From the NCBI GenBank assembly GCA_964621645.1, contig CAZUMH010000134.1, forward strand, positions 1-7,133: a DNA stretch of 7,133 nucleotides, written 5' to 3'. Shown piece by piece: positions 1-6,166 of the stretch. The stretch is from CAZUMH01 sp964621645. GTDB lineage: Bacteria; Zhuqueibacterota; QNDG01; JAGLOF01. Made by a program: the position numbers and the translations under genes. The notes beneath the pieces are model-generated. The model was given only the letters and a program-made list of their open reading frames with translations. It did no database searches and was not told where the DNA came from. How positions within the stretch are numbered: the first letter of the stretch is position 1; every line of letters begins with the position of its first letter.

Positions 1-130
1 GATACAGAGCCGCCAAGCTCATCTTGTCGAACTCAGGATCATCTATTAACTTGCGCGGATCGTTGTAGCGCTCGAAAATCGCCGCCCCCCACTCATGTAA
101 GCACCGACCGCGGTCGGCCATTAGTGCCGG
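1..130 (-). pseudogene. Out-of-frame continuation of the TPR lipoprotein, running off the left edge
   Basis: Reading leftward from about 130, one minus-strand frame is open for roughly 40 codons to the window edge. It gives ALMADRGRCLHEWGAAIFER followed by YNDPRKLIDDPEFDKMSLAA, a well-mixed charged/hydrophobic sequence. The annotated frame stops at 93, and the third stops at about 46. Joining WWWLGT to ALMADR needs the loss of one base around 128-131. That would give a longer protein with a ninth TPR and a C-terminal tail. It may be a true frameshift, a programmed shift, or a sequencing/assembly error; the sequence alone cannot decide. Confidence 0.5.
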
Positions 131-1082
131 TACCAAGCCACCACCAGGCGTCTGGGTTGTTAGGCGCGAGCTGAGTGGCCTTTTCAAGATAACGAATTGC
201 GTCTGGATATTTCTTTAATCCCAGGTAGCATTGTCCGACGGCCAGCGAGGCTTCCGCGTCATTCGGTTTGGCTTCCAATACGGCACTGAACATCTCGAGA
301 GCATTTTCCCAATTTTCTTTACGAATGTAGAGACGTCCCATGTTGAATTTCAGGTCGACGTTATTGGGGTCGGAAGTCAGAGCATCTTCATAGGCTGCGA
401 TGGCTTCTTCCGGTTTACCAAGAATATCATAACAGATCGCGATGAGGTAGAGGGCATCAGGATAGAATTGGTTCTGTGTTCCTGCTTTATCAATAAAGAA
501 CCGGAATTTTTCGATACATGTTTCAAATTCTTTTAAATCATAATAGGTATTGCCGACCTGGAATAAAGATTCGAAATCAGTAGGATCAAGTTCATAGGCT
601 TTTTCAAAAGCCTGGACGGCTTTATTGAATTCACCGAGTTGCCGGAAGCACCATCCAAGATACTTATATGCCAATGATTTTTCAGGGAGTATCTTTGTAC
701 AGGTCAAGAACTGTTCGGATGCTTCACTCATCTTATCCTGCTGATAGAGCGCAACTCCCTTGTTCAGGGTTGAAGTCCAGCCGGAATTACGGTCATTTTG
801 GATTTCTTCCGCGTGTTTGGGGCCAGCCTCTAAAGATTTGTTATATGCGTCGTTCATCTCGTTATACATTCTTTTTTCTTTGTAGGCTTCACCCATAACA
901 TACCAAGCCGATGGATCGTTCGGATTGGTCTCAAGCGCTTTTTTAGCCTGTTCGATGGCAGCATCATAGTCCTTCTGATCGAAATATACCTTAGCGGCCG
1001 TGACAGCAGGACTATCACAGGAAGTGAAGATGACGGTTCCCAGGATAAGCGCCAGCATCACAAAGAAGGCTATTTTTCGCAT
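93..1082 (-). CDS. TPR-repeat lipoprotein, C-terminus disrupted by a probable frameshift
   Basis: A 329-residue frame that opens with a lipoprotein signal peptide: MRK, a hydrophobic stretch to residue 19, then F-T-S-C with the lipidated Cys at 22 and Asp at +2. In E. coli, Asp+2 retains lipoproteins in the inner membrane; whether that rule applies here is unknown. About eight tandem tetratricopeptide repeats follow, at roughly 25-56, 57-90, 101-134, 135-168, 169-205, 206-240, 241-274 and 275-308, with typical W/LG/Y/A/P positions and N-P-N-D turns. A ninth begins at 309 (DAWWWLG). TPRs form a protein-binding superhelix, so a scaffold role at the periplasmic face of a membrane is likely; no partner is visible. 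Start is ATG at 1082 with GAGGAG at 1090-1095, spacing 7. After WWWLGT the frame becomes unlike the family and stops at 93. A second frame stays open to base 1 and reads as normal protein, so a one-base indel near 128-131 is likely. Confidence 0.88.
   Translation of the reverse strand: MRKIAFFVMLALILGTVIFTSCDSPAVTAAKVYFDQKDYDAAIEQAKKALETNPNDPSAWYVMGEAYKEKRMYNEMNDAYNKSLEAGPKHAEEIQNDRNSGWTSTLNKGVALYQQDKMSEASEQFLTCTKILPEKSLAYKYLGWCFRQLGEFNKAVQAFEKAYELDPTDFESLFQVGNTYYDLKEFETCIEKFRFFIDKAGTQNQFYPDALYLIAICYDILGKPEEAIAAYEDALTSDPNNVDLKFNMGRLYIRKENWENALEMFSAVLEAKPNDAEASLAVGQCYLGLKKYPDAIRYLEKATQLAPNNPDAWWWLGTGTNGRPRSVLT
104..117. repeat. 14-bp perfect palindrome within the broken end of the TPR gene
   Basis: CCGACCGCGGTCGG reads the same on both strands. 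It sits 11-24 bp beyond the point where the TPR frame fails, in a patch more G/C-rich than its surroundings. It could be an operator-like site, a fold-back that promotes sequencing or replication errors, or chance. Confidence 0.45.
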
Positions 1083-1130
1083 ACGTATTCTCCTCGTCTA
1101 TTTTTTGCAGTATCCTATTGAATGATTAAT

Positions 1131-1159
1131 AAAGTACAATATCCTGCAGTGTAAATCAA
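1131..1159 (-). promoter_or_regulatory. Candidate sigma70-like promoter for the TPR lipoprotein
   Basis: On the minus strand there is TTGATT (1159-1154), a 17-bp spacer, then TACTTT (1136-1131), about 50 bp upstream of the ATG. The -35 is 4/6 to consensus and the -10 only 3/6. Position and spacing are good, but the call rests on inspection only. Confidence 0.3.
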
Positions 1160-1212
1160 GTTTTTTTTACCATTTCTGTATTGAATTCCGTTAAGAATCA
1201 TACAGGTTTAGC

Positions 1213-1241
1213 TTGACTTTTTTTATCAGGATGAATAGATT
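1213..1241 (+). promoter_or_regulatory. Candidate sigma70-like promoter for the response regulator
   Basis: TTGACT (1213-1218, 5/6 to consensus), a 17-bp spacer containing a T-run, and TAGATT (1236-1241, 4/6). Predicted transcription start is near 1248, leaving a short leader of about 23 nt that holds the GGAGG ribosome site. Confidence 0.48.
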
Positions 1242-1260
1242 AAATCGATTGGTATTTTTC

Positions 1261-1265
1261 GGAGG
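1261..1265 (+). promoter_or_regulatory. Shine-Dalgarno site fixing a GTG start
   Basis: GGAGG lies 5 nt before the GTG at 1271. It supports GTG as the real start of the response regulator, which agrees with the family: the protein then begins M-A-K-I-L-I-V-D-D, where receiver domains normally begin. Confidence 0.8.
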
Positions 1266-1270
1266 AAGCT

Positions 1271-1654
1271 GTGGCCAAAATTCTGATTGTGGATGATGAA
1301 AAGGATGTACGTTCTTTTCTACGCAGGGCTATCGAGAAAATAGGGCACGAAGTAGTGGAAACTCCGGATGGCAGCGCCGCCCTTGAAACCTACAGAGATG
1401 ATGCCATCGATATGTGCTTTGTCGATGTGAATATGCCTGTCATGGACGGCATTGCTTTCTTGGAAGAAGTAAAAAAGAGGGATGAATCCGCAATTGTCGT
1501 CATCATGACCGGATTTCCTTCTGCAGAAACAATCATTGAAACGGTCGAAGATGACGGTTACACATATATTGCCAAACCGCTGCGCTTGGAACAGATAAAG
1601 GATCTTGTCGAGCGTGGTCTGGCCGCTCGAAAACAAAAGAACAAATCAGATTAA
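1271..1654 (+). CDS. Single-domain CheY-like response regulator
   Basis: A 127-residue receiver domain with no output domain. All key residues are visible: the acidic pocket D8/D9, phospho-acceptor D52 in VDVNMPVMDG, switch Thr T80 (IMTG), an aromatic at Y99, and the conserved Lys K102 followed by Pro (AKP). A short Lys-rich tail (about 118-127) ends the protein. In this family a sensor kinase phosphorylates the Asp and the regulator acts by protein contact; with no DNA-binding or enzyme domain, the output must be a partner protein. The start is GTG at 1271, not ATG. It is transcribed divergently from the TPR lipoprotein and no kinase gene lies beside it, so it is an orphan in this window. 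It could belong to a chemotaxis or motility system, a phosphorelay, or stress signalling; the sequence does not say which. Receiver-domain identity is secure, the pathway unknown. Confidence 0.95.
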   Translation: MAKILIVDDEKDVRSFLRRAIEKIGHEVVETPDGSAALETYRDDAIDMCFVDVNMPVMDGIAFLEEVKKRDESAIVVIMTGFPSAETIIETVEDDGYTYIAKPLRLEQIKDLVERGLAARKQKNKSD

Positions 1655-1698
1655 CATACTCCCCGCTTTTTAGCGCAAGAGCACTGCTTTTTGAACCT

Positions 1699-1799
1699 TT
1701 ACTTCTCGACCTTTTTAAAAACTATTAAATACGTACCGGAGACCGACTCGGCCTCGGAATCGTTTATCCCCAGCCAGGATACTGCGTGGTTTCCAGCGC
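1699..1799 (-). pseudogene. Possible C-terminal remnant of the C1A peptidase in a shifted frame
   Basis: Just past the peptidase stop, another minus-strand frame reads GNHAVSWLGINDS, with the His codon at 1788-1786, and ends at TAA 1701-1699. Papain-family His boxes typically look like NHAVxxVGxDDS, so this resembles the lost catalytic-His segment. It sits about 45 codons after the Cys instead of the usual more than 100. That would fit an out-of-frame internal deletion. A third frame reads YVFNSF about 21 codons after the His, faintly like the Asn box (NSW), but that is weak. The rest of 1655-1799 shows no other gene. Confidence 0.35.
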
Positions 1800-2210
1800 T
1801 CAGGCGCCGCTTTGGAATCCATGGCCGTAGATCAGATTGTTTTCGGAAAGATCATACGTGCCAAATCCAAGTTTCAGCCAGCGGGATTCGAGTGATCCCA
1901 TCGTGGCAAAACTCCAGCAGCTGCCACAGCTCCCCTGATTTTTTACAAATGTAATATAGCCTTCGGATCTGAGATCATAAACAGGATCAAAAAGGGCTTT
2001 CTCCAATTGCTGAGTTCGGCCTCTGTTGTAATCGATACAGTGAGGTACATATCCTCTTGAATTGATTTTTAATAGACCCTGTTCCTGCTTTGCCATAAAC
2101 CGGACAAATTCCTCGCTCAGCGGTGCGGCGGAAGGGATATCGATTTGGGCAAAAAGATTCGAGAGAAAGGCAAGAACCAAGAGTGGACACAACAATATTT
2201 TTCTTTTCAT
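1800..2210 (-). pseudogene. Truncated papain-family (C1A) cysteine peptidase, secreted
   Basis: The 136-residue frame has a Sec signal peptide (about 1-21: MKRK, hydrophobic core, cleavage after F-A-Q), a short linker, then the start of a papain-type catalytic domain. DLRSEGYITFVKNQG leads into GSCGSCWSFA, giving oxyanion Gln Q92 and nucleophile Cys C98 at papain's Q19-C25 spacing. SENNLIYGHGF at about 122-132 matches the next helix region of bacterial C1A enzymes. It stops 38 residues after the Cys, so the catalytic His and Asn, normally well over 100 residues downstream, are missing in frame. Activity is therefore not expected. There is no Shine-Dalgarno before the ATG, only an A/T-rich leader. 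It lies 131 bp downstream of the HHH-barrel gene on the same strand and might share its transcript. Intact relatives are secreted or surface enzymes, and in T9SS-bearing bacteria often cargo. The N-terminal family call is firm; pseudogene status follows from the missing residues. Confidence 0.8.
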
Positions 2211-2341
2211 TTTTAAACAATGATGAAAAGTGCATTACACATATAAAAACAATGAGAATGGGGATACTCATGTTCATCTCAGATTCGTACATGATATTTT
2301 TCCGCAAGTTTGGGACCAGGAAAAGAATTATTGAAAAGATT
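2211..2341. other. A/T-rich spacer between the HHH-barrel gene and the peptidase remnant
   Basis: 131 bp with no Shine-Dalgarno before the peptidase ATG, no clear terminator hairpin after the HHH-barrel stop, and no promoter I would defend. The open frames crossing it have no family features. Confidence 0.5.
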
Positions 2342-4261
2342 TTACAAAACAAAATCCATTTGCACATGTGCCCAGGAAGAGAGAGCAACCCTATCTTCGT
2401 TTTCAGATTGCCGCCGCATAAGTCCGGTTTTAATGTTTAGTGAGAACATTCTTTTTGCTTTAAATCGAATCAGGAGGTAGACGGATAACCCTTTGCCATA
2501 ATAAGAGGGGATTGATCCGAGGCCGGGGACATCATTTTCGAACTGATAGATTCTGCTTATATAGGAACTGGTGTGAAAGAGGGTCACTCTGCCGTTTAGC
2601 ATCCATCTCTTTCCAACGGAAATCATACTGTCCTCAAACACAAGAAGGCCCCAATCATTGTCCGTTTCTGATGGTTCCAGGCAGGCGGGTACTGTGAAGC
2701 CGGTATGAACTGCTTCAAATCGTCCCCGCAGCCGCAGAATTTTTAAAGGCTGGTACGTGAGGCTGAACCGTACCTGATTCTTGTAGCGCTGTACCACTGC
2801 TTTCGTATCGCCGCCCTTGATAGGATTTATTGATATTATATCAGGATTAATGCGGTGGCGAAAACGCAGAGAAGCATCTATGGTACGGCTCAGTTTCCGT
2901 TTGTAGCGTGTCATCAGGTCCAGGCCTTCGGAGGATAGCGGGAATGATTCCGTGCTTTCGGGACTGCGGAAGAGATCGAGGTACCAGGATATTTCCCCTG
3001 CTTGTTTCATGTCGATCGTCGCACTAAAAAAAATACCCTGATGATTTTCCATAGTGCCGTAAAACAGGGCGTTACCGTGCCGGTTGGCATATCCGGGCGG
3101 AAAACAATGCAGGCAGATCAGAAATTCAACCGCGGCAATACTGGTCAGGCCAGTGGTGATGAAACAGGGACGACCTCCGGTACAGGCACATTCGGTCCGT
3201 ATCGTGAGACCGATGAGGTTCACTTCCAGATCAAGGCCCGATACATGTTGGAACGTTCCTGCCGGACGACTTTGTTCATCCATAAAAATGGGATGAGAAT
3301 ACCCATAACTCAGATGAGTCAATCCAACCGTAAAAATGGATGATGATCGGATCAATCGCAGTCCCCAGGATGTCTCGCCGGTTGATTTCCTGCGCTCCAT
3401 TTCTCCGGGAGTACGGTGATACCCTGAATCGGGAAATCCAGTGATGACGCCGATGCTGTCCAGTGAAGCGTCAATCTTTTTTCGGGAAGCGAATGCGAGC
3501 AGCCAGAGACCCCGCCATTGTGATCGCAGGGCCAGTCCGCGAAAAAATTTGTTCTCATCCGTTGAGCTGTATCCCTTCAGTTCACGGCCTGCCGGACGCA
3601 TCGGATACCCCTTTATTGAAGCGTAGGGGCTCCAAAGCACCAGTCCCTGACCTGCTTTGACAATATAATCTCCTGCGATCAATTCGGATTTGATTGAGGG
3701 GAGTTCTATCTGCGTGAAACCAGTGATATGGTCCAGCCAGTCTTTTTCTCCGGCGTCTTTTTCGATTAACAATCGCCCGCTGACAACCGGGCTGGGGTCG
3801 AAAGAGAAGCGCTCATAGCTCTTCAACGGCGAATCCGGTTGGTCGGTGTAATTATTCCGGCGCATGCTTAAGCGGTAACGCGCCTCCATCTCCGGAACCT
3901 GAGAAGAGGGTTTTTTGATGATACAGAAGGGGTGGTAGAGATTCCGGAAAGATTCGGAAAGATTCAGACGTGAAAGAAAATCCGCCCAGGAAAGAAAGAT
4001 CCCGTGACGGCGTCGCTCCCTGCAGATAGCTGACGCTATAAGGGGCGAAAGCAGAGGAAGTTCCGCCAGAGTTGAGGGCCTGGCACTGTTGAGATCGACG
4101 GGATGGCGCTGCAGATGATCAAGCTTTTCTCTTAATTCCTCATTGTCGATCGATTCACTGTTGTCCAGTATCTTTTCCTCCAGCAGTGATTGGGCCGTCA
4201 ACGGAGTTATCGCAAATATGAGAAAAAGCAAGATGGGGCTGAACAAGGGAAAACGTGACAT
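2342..4261 (-). CDS. Helix-hairpin-helix domain fused to a large outer-membrane beta-barrel
   Basis: 639 residues from ATG 4261. A signal peptide at about 1-24 ends in L-T-A-Q. Residues 53-100 form a ComEA-like helix-hairpin-helix unit: DLNSA, then L..LP.L...I..AI...R...G.FLSW.DF. From about 125 to the end the protein is rich in alternating beta-strand patterns, Tyr/Phe/Arg and short turns, and ends in V-Q-M-D-F-V-L, like a final barrel strand. The segment GDYIVKAGQGLVLWSPY (197-213) resembles a motif recurrent in HHH-barrel proteins of FCB bacteria. HHH units bind DNA non-specifically in ComEA and repair enzymes. Here the domain would be periplasmic, so a role in DNA capture or uptake is possible, but it could equally be a protein-contact module; no function is established that I know of. 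A run of Cys at about 390-420 (ECACTGGRPC and nearby) is unusual. The start overlaps the upstream gene's stop (TGATG), implying translational coupling. Fold confidence is good, function unknown. Confidence 0.8.
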   Translation of the reverse strand: MSRFPLFSPILLFLIFAITPLTAQSLLEEKILDNSESIDNEELREKLDHLQRHPVDLNSARPSTLAELPLLSPLIASAICRERRRHGIFLSWADFLSRLNLSESFRNLYHPFCIIKKPSSQVPEMEARYRLSMRRNNYTDQPDSPLKSYERFSFDPSPVVSGRLLIEKDAGEKDWLDHITGFTQIELPSIKSELIAGDYIVKAGQGLVLWSPYASIKGYPMRPAGRELKGYSSTDENKFFRGLALRSQWRGLWLLAFASRKKIDASLDSIGVITGFPDSGYHRTPGEMERRKSTGETSWGLRLIRSSSIFTVGLTHLSYGYSHPIFMDEQSRPAGTFQHVSGLDLEVNLIGLTIRTECACTGGRPCFITTGLTSIAAVEFLICLHCFPPGYANRHGNALFYGTMENHQGIFFSATIDMKQAGEISWYLDLFRSPESTESFPLSSEGLDLMTRYKRKLSRTIDASLRFRHRINPDIISINPIKGGDTKAVVQRYKNQVRFSLTYQPLKILRLRGRFEAVHTGFTVPACLEPSETDNDWGLLVFEDSMISVGKRWMLNGRVTLFHTSSYISRIYQFENDVPGLGSIPSYYGKGLSVYLLIRFKAKRMFSLNIKTGLMRRQSENEDRVALSSWAHVQMDFVL

Positions 4262-5085
4262 CAGGAACTGCTCCCTAAAAAGGTGATTAATGTGATATGA
4301 TGACTCTGACCCAGAACGGGATGGATTTCCAGTCCATACTGAAGTGAAAGACGGCCGTGGGTAAGCTCCCAGCCAAAACAGGCGCGGCCCGGGCCGGTGC
4401 GGAAGCCGCAACGGATGGCCAGTGGTGGAAAGGGCCGAAGTTCCAGCGCACTCCGGAATTCCAGTGGCCAGAAAGGATGTTTAGCAAGGTCGACACAAAT
4501 TAAAAAGCCTGCAGCACATGAGTAGCTGCAACCGCCTTGTATGGTCAATTCCCCCGGTATATCGCTATCACAATCAAGGGAACGGGAGAGACACAATCCG
4601 CTTCTGACGGTTTCGGAAATTCTGATAAACACACCGAAACGGAAAAGAAAAGAGGCATAATTGCCATACCCTTGAATTTTGGTATGACAGCCGGCTGTTT
4701 CCAGACCAAGTGAGAAAACATGATCCATCCTGATTCCATAGGACAGCCCCAGTGATTCTTCTTGATAGAGGGTGTTCCCGTAGGAAGAGAGAGCGATCTG
4801 CATCCCGCCTCCGGATAAGGGAAAACACAAAAAAAGGCCGGTTTCGCTGAGTCCTGGAATGGCATAAGGAGAGTATAGAGAGGAGGAAAGAGAATATAGC
4901 CTGAAATCCGATAAAACAGCCGGATTGCAAACAGGAACACTGTTTTTCCCGGAAAGACAACTCCAGGCATATCCCATAGCAGCGGCACGGGCGCTTAGAT
5001 TTTCTGCTCCCTGTGCTGAAATGACAGAGGAGGTCAGTACGCCGGCAATCTGTACAGCGAGGATAATTTTTATTTTCAAGATCAT
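4261..5085 (-). CDS. PorV/PorQ-like small outer-membrane beta-barrel protein
   Basis: 274 residues from ATG 5085; a TTG at 5088 directly before it is a possible alternative start. A signal peptide (about 1-25) ends in S-A-Q. The mature N-terminus carries the family signature ARAAAMGYAWSCLSG..(S)VPVCNPAVLSDF (33-61), close to the AMGgA...NPA.L pattern of PorV/PorQ/UPF0164 barrels. The C-terminus HPVLGQSHHITLITFLG (255-271) matches their usual LG.sH.isl ending. Between these are repeated amphipathic strands. In Bacteroidota, PorV escorts T9SS cargo at the outer membrane and PorQ belongs to the attachment complex; many relatives in other FCB phyla have no known role. At 274 residues it is shorter than typical PorV. 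It has about 11 cysteines, many for a barrel. It is first gene of a pair with the HHH-barrel protein, their ends sharing one base, so the two probably act together. Subfamily (PorV, PorQ or other) cannot be decided by eye. Confidence 0.72.
   Translation of the reverse strand: MILKIKIILAVQIAGVLTSSVISAQGAENLSARAAAMGYAWSCLSGKNSVPVCNPAVLSDFRLYSLSSSLYSPYAIPGLSETGLFLCFPLSGGGMQIALSSYGNTLYQEESLGLSYGIRMDHVFSLGLETAGCHTKIQGYGNYASFLFRFGVFIRISETVRSGLCLSRSLDCDSDIPGELTIQGGCSYSCAAGFLICVDLAKHPFWPLEFRSALELRPFPPLAIRCGFRTGPGRACFGWELTHGRLSLQYGLEIHPVLGQSHHITLITFLGSSS
4271..4276 (-). promoter_or_regulatory. Shine-Dalgarno site deciding the HHH-barrel start
   Basis: AGGGAG on the minus strand lies 9 nt before ATG 4261, inside the last codons of the upstream gene. 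It favours that ATG over the open frame extending to 4411, as does the signal peptide that begins exactly there. Confidence 0.65.
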
Positions 5086-5113
5086 CAACCAGGCATAATT
5101 AGCACCTGTCTAA

Positions 5114-5142
5114 AATCTATGGCTGTCATGTGATTACTTCAA
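5114..5142 (-). promoter_or_regulatory. Candidate sigma70-like promoter for the PorV-like/HHH-barrel operon
   Basis: On the minus strand TTGAAG (5142-5137), 17 bp, TAGATT (5119-5114), about 28 bp before ATG 5085. The -10 is identical to the one proposed for the response regulator. Both hexamers are 4/6 to consensus. Confidence 0.33.
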
Positions 5143-5170
5143 GGAATTACTGTTTACAAATTATCGGCGA

Positions 5171-5176
5171 TATAAT
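5171..5176 (+). promoter_or_regulatory. Consensus -10 element upstream of the PorD-like gene
   Basis: A perfect TATAAT on the plus strand. The best -35 at proper spacing is poor (TACTGT at 5148-5153), and TTTACA at 5153-5158 is too close (12 bp). If used, it would give a leader of about 105 nt. Confidence 0.25.
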
Positions 5177-5226
5177 ACTTACCTCAATGATGGTGCGGAT
5201 TCAGTTTTTAATTAACTCTTTTCAAC

Positions 5227-5254
5227 TTGACAATGTCGCCTGAAGTTGTAAATT
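5227..5254 (+). promoter_or_regulatory. Candidate sigma70-like promoter nearer the PorD-like gene
   Basis: A perfect TTGACA (5227-5232), 16-bp spacer, TAAATT (5249-5254, 4/6). It lies about 33 bp before the ATG, with GAGGAG at 5275-5280 downstream. The TAAATTTA string also resembles the Bacteroidota TAnnTTTG element at 7 of 8 positions. Confidence 0.4.
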
Positions 5255-5287
5255 TACCTGTACACGGCCAAACAGAGGAGAATTGCT

Positions 5288-6157
5288 ATGCGGAATTCCA
5301 ATCGCTTTATCATGAAACTGCTTCTGTTTTTCCTGCCGGCATTTATTTGCTTCCATTTTCAGGTGGTAAAAGCTCAGCAGATTGAAGCCAAAGTGCAGCT
5401 CAGTTTGGAACTGTTGCCACTGGAAAAACAGCAAAAGCTGAAATATTTTTCCGATAGGCTGGAGGATTATCTCAATTCCTACAACTGGACCGATGATAGC
5501 TTTGATGAACCCATCCCCGTGACTGTCCAGATATTTATGGAGGAAAGGAGTGTCAGTTATGAATCCCGCTATGGTGCCAGATTTCTCATCAGTAATAATC
5601 TTGATGTGCAATTTTTTGATAAATACTGGCGCTTCCCCTACGATGAAGGCAGCCCCATTCTGCATAATGACAATGTCTTTGATCCTCTGGCAAGCTTTCT
5701 TGATTATTATATTTATCTGCTTCTTGGTTCCGAATACGATAAAATGGGAAAATTCCTGGGGACGCCGCTTTATATAAAAGCAAAACGCATTTGTGAGCAG
5801 GCAAAATTCAACACGCTCTATTCCTACGGATGGGATGACCGGCTGATAAAAATAGATACGATTCTCAGTGATGATAATCTTCCGTTCAGGCGCATGAAAG
5901 ATCTTATGTATCTTGGATTTTCTTATGAGGGGCAGGCGGATAGTACGGCCTTGCGATACTGCCGCCAGGCTATCGATTTACTGGATCAAATTCTTACCGC
6001 AGATCCCAAGAATGATCAGGCTCTTAATTTTCTCCAGGCTCATTATATTGACTGTATGGATCTTTTCAAGAACGACGAGACGATCCTGCGTATATTCATG
6101 CGAATTGATCCTGCTCATGCCGAGACCTATAAGAATTATATAAACCGTAAGAAATGA
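5288..6157 (+). CDS. PorD-like protein (DUF4835 family), type IX secretion-associated
   Basis: 289 residues, about the usual family length. Start ATG 5288 has GAGGAG 7 nt upstream. The N-terminus is a Sec signal peptide (hydrophobic core about 9-26, cleavage near V-K-A-Q, residue 30). Family landmarks in order: NWTDDSFD (66-73), a beta segment VTVQIFMEE (78-86), YGARFLISNNLDVQFFD (95-111), FDPLASFLDYYIYLLLGSEYD (131-151), GTPLYIKA.RI...A (158-172), GW (181-182) and PFRRMKDLMYLGF (199-211). This order matches DUF4835, called PorD in T9SS bacteria. PorD is needed for gliding/secretion in Bacteroidota, apparently acting at the envelope, but its biochemical role is unclear. Residues 216-289 have a TPR-like helical character (AIDLLDQILTADPKND). 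It is transcribed divergently from the PorV-like/HHH-barrel pair, sharing a 200-bp control region. DUF4835 assignment is from recall of conserved blocks, not a search, and whether it serves a full T9SS here is unknown. Confidence 0.8.
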   Translation: MRNSNRFIMKLLLFFLPAFICFHFQVVKAQQIEAKVQLSLELLPLEKQQKLKYFSDRLEDYLNSYNWTDDSFDEPIPVTVQIFMEERSVSYESRYGARFLISNNLDVQFFDKYWRFPYDEGSPILHNDNVFDPLASFLDYYIYLLLGSEYDKMGKFLGTPLYIKAKRICEQAKFNTLYSYGWDDRLIKIDTILSDDNLPFRRMKDLMYLGFSYEGQADSTALRYCRQAIDLLDQILTADPKNDQALNFLQAHYIDCMDLFKNDETILRIFMRIDPAHAETYKNYINRKK

Positions 6158-6166
6158 TCCTGTTCT

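Noticed and set aside
1664..1692. Weak hairpins (CGCT-TTTT-AGCG; AGCGC-AAGA-GCACT then GCTTTTT) after the response regulator
   Set aside because: The first has only four base pairs and no following T-run; the second has a mismatch in a five-base stem. Neither is strong enough to call an intrinsic terminator.
1743..1757. Near-palindrome around CCGACTCGG downstream of the regulator
   Set aside because: It has no usable loop, no T-run and no repetition elsewhere; it lies in the decayed peptidase tail.
1987..2388. Alternative minus-strand frame across the peptidase N-terminus and the spacer
   Set aside because: The in-frame papain Cys box and signal peptide are in the other frame; this one shows no motif.
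3002..3343. Plus-strand frame of 113 codons opposite the HHH-barrel gene
   Set aside because: Antisense shadow with no ribosome site and no recognisable domain; the opposite frame is a continuous 639-aa protein.
4262..4411. N-terminal extension of the HHH-barrel frame (about 50 residues)
   Set aside because: It overlaps the PorV-like gene, and a signal peptide with a properly spaced AGGGAG begins at ATG 4261. The extension is Pro/Arg/Ser-rich and unlike a signal peptide.
4545..4988. Two long minus-strand frames inside the PorV-like gene
   Set aside because: They lack family features and signal peptides. The PorV-like frame carries the recognisable N- and C-terminal motifs and is coupled to its neighbour.
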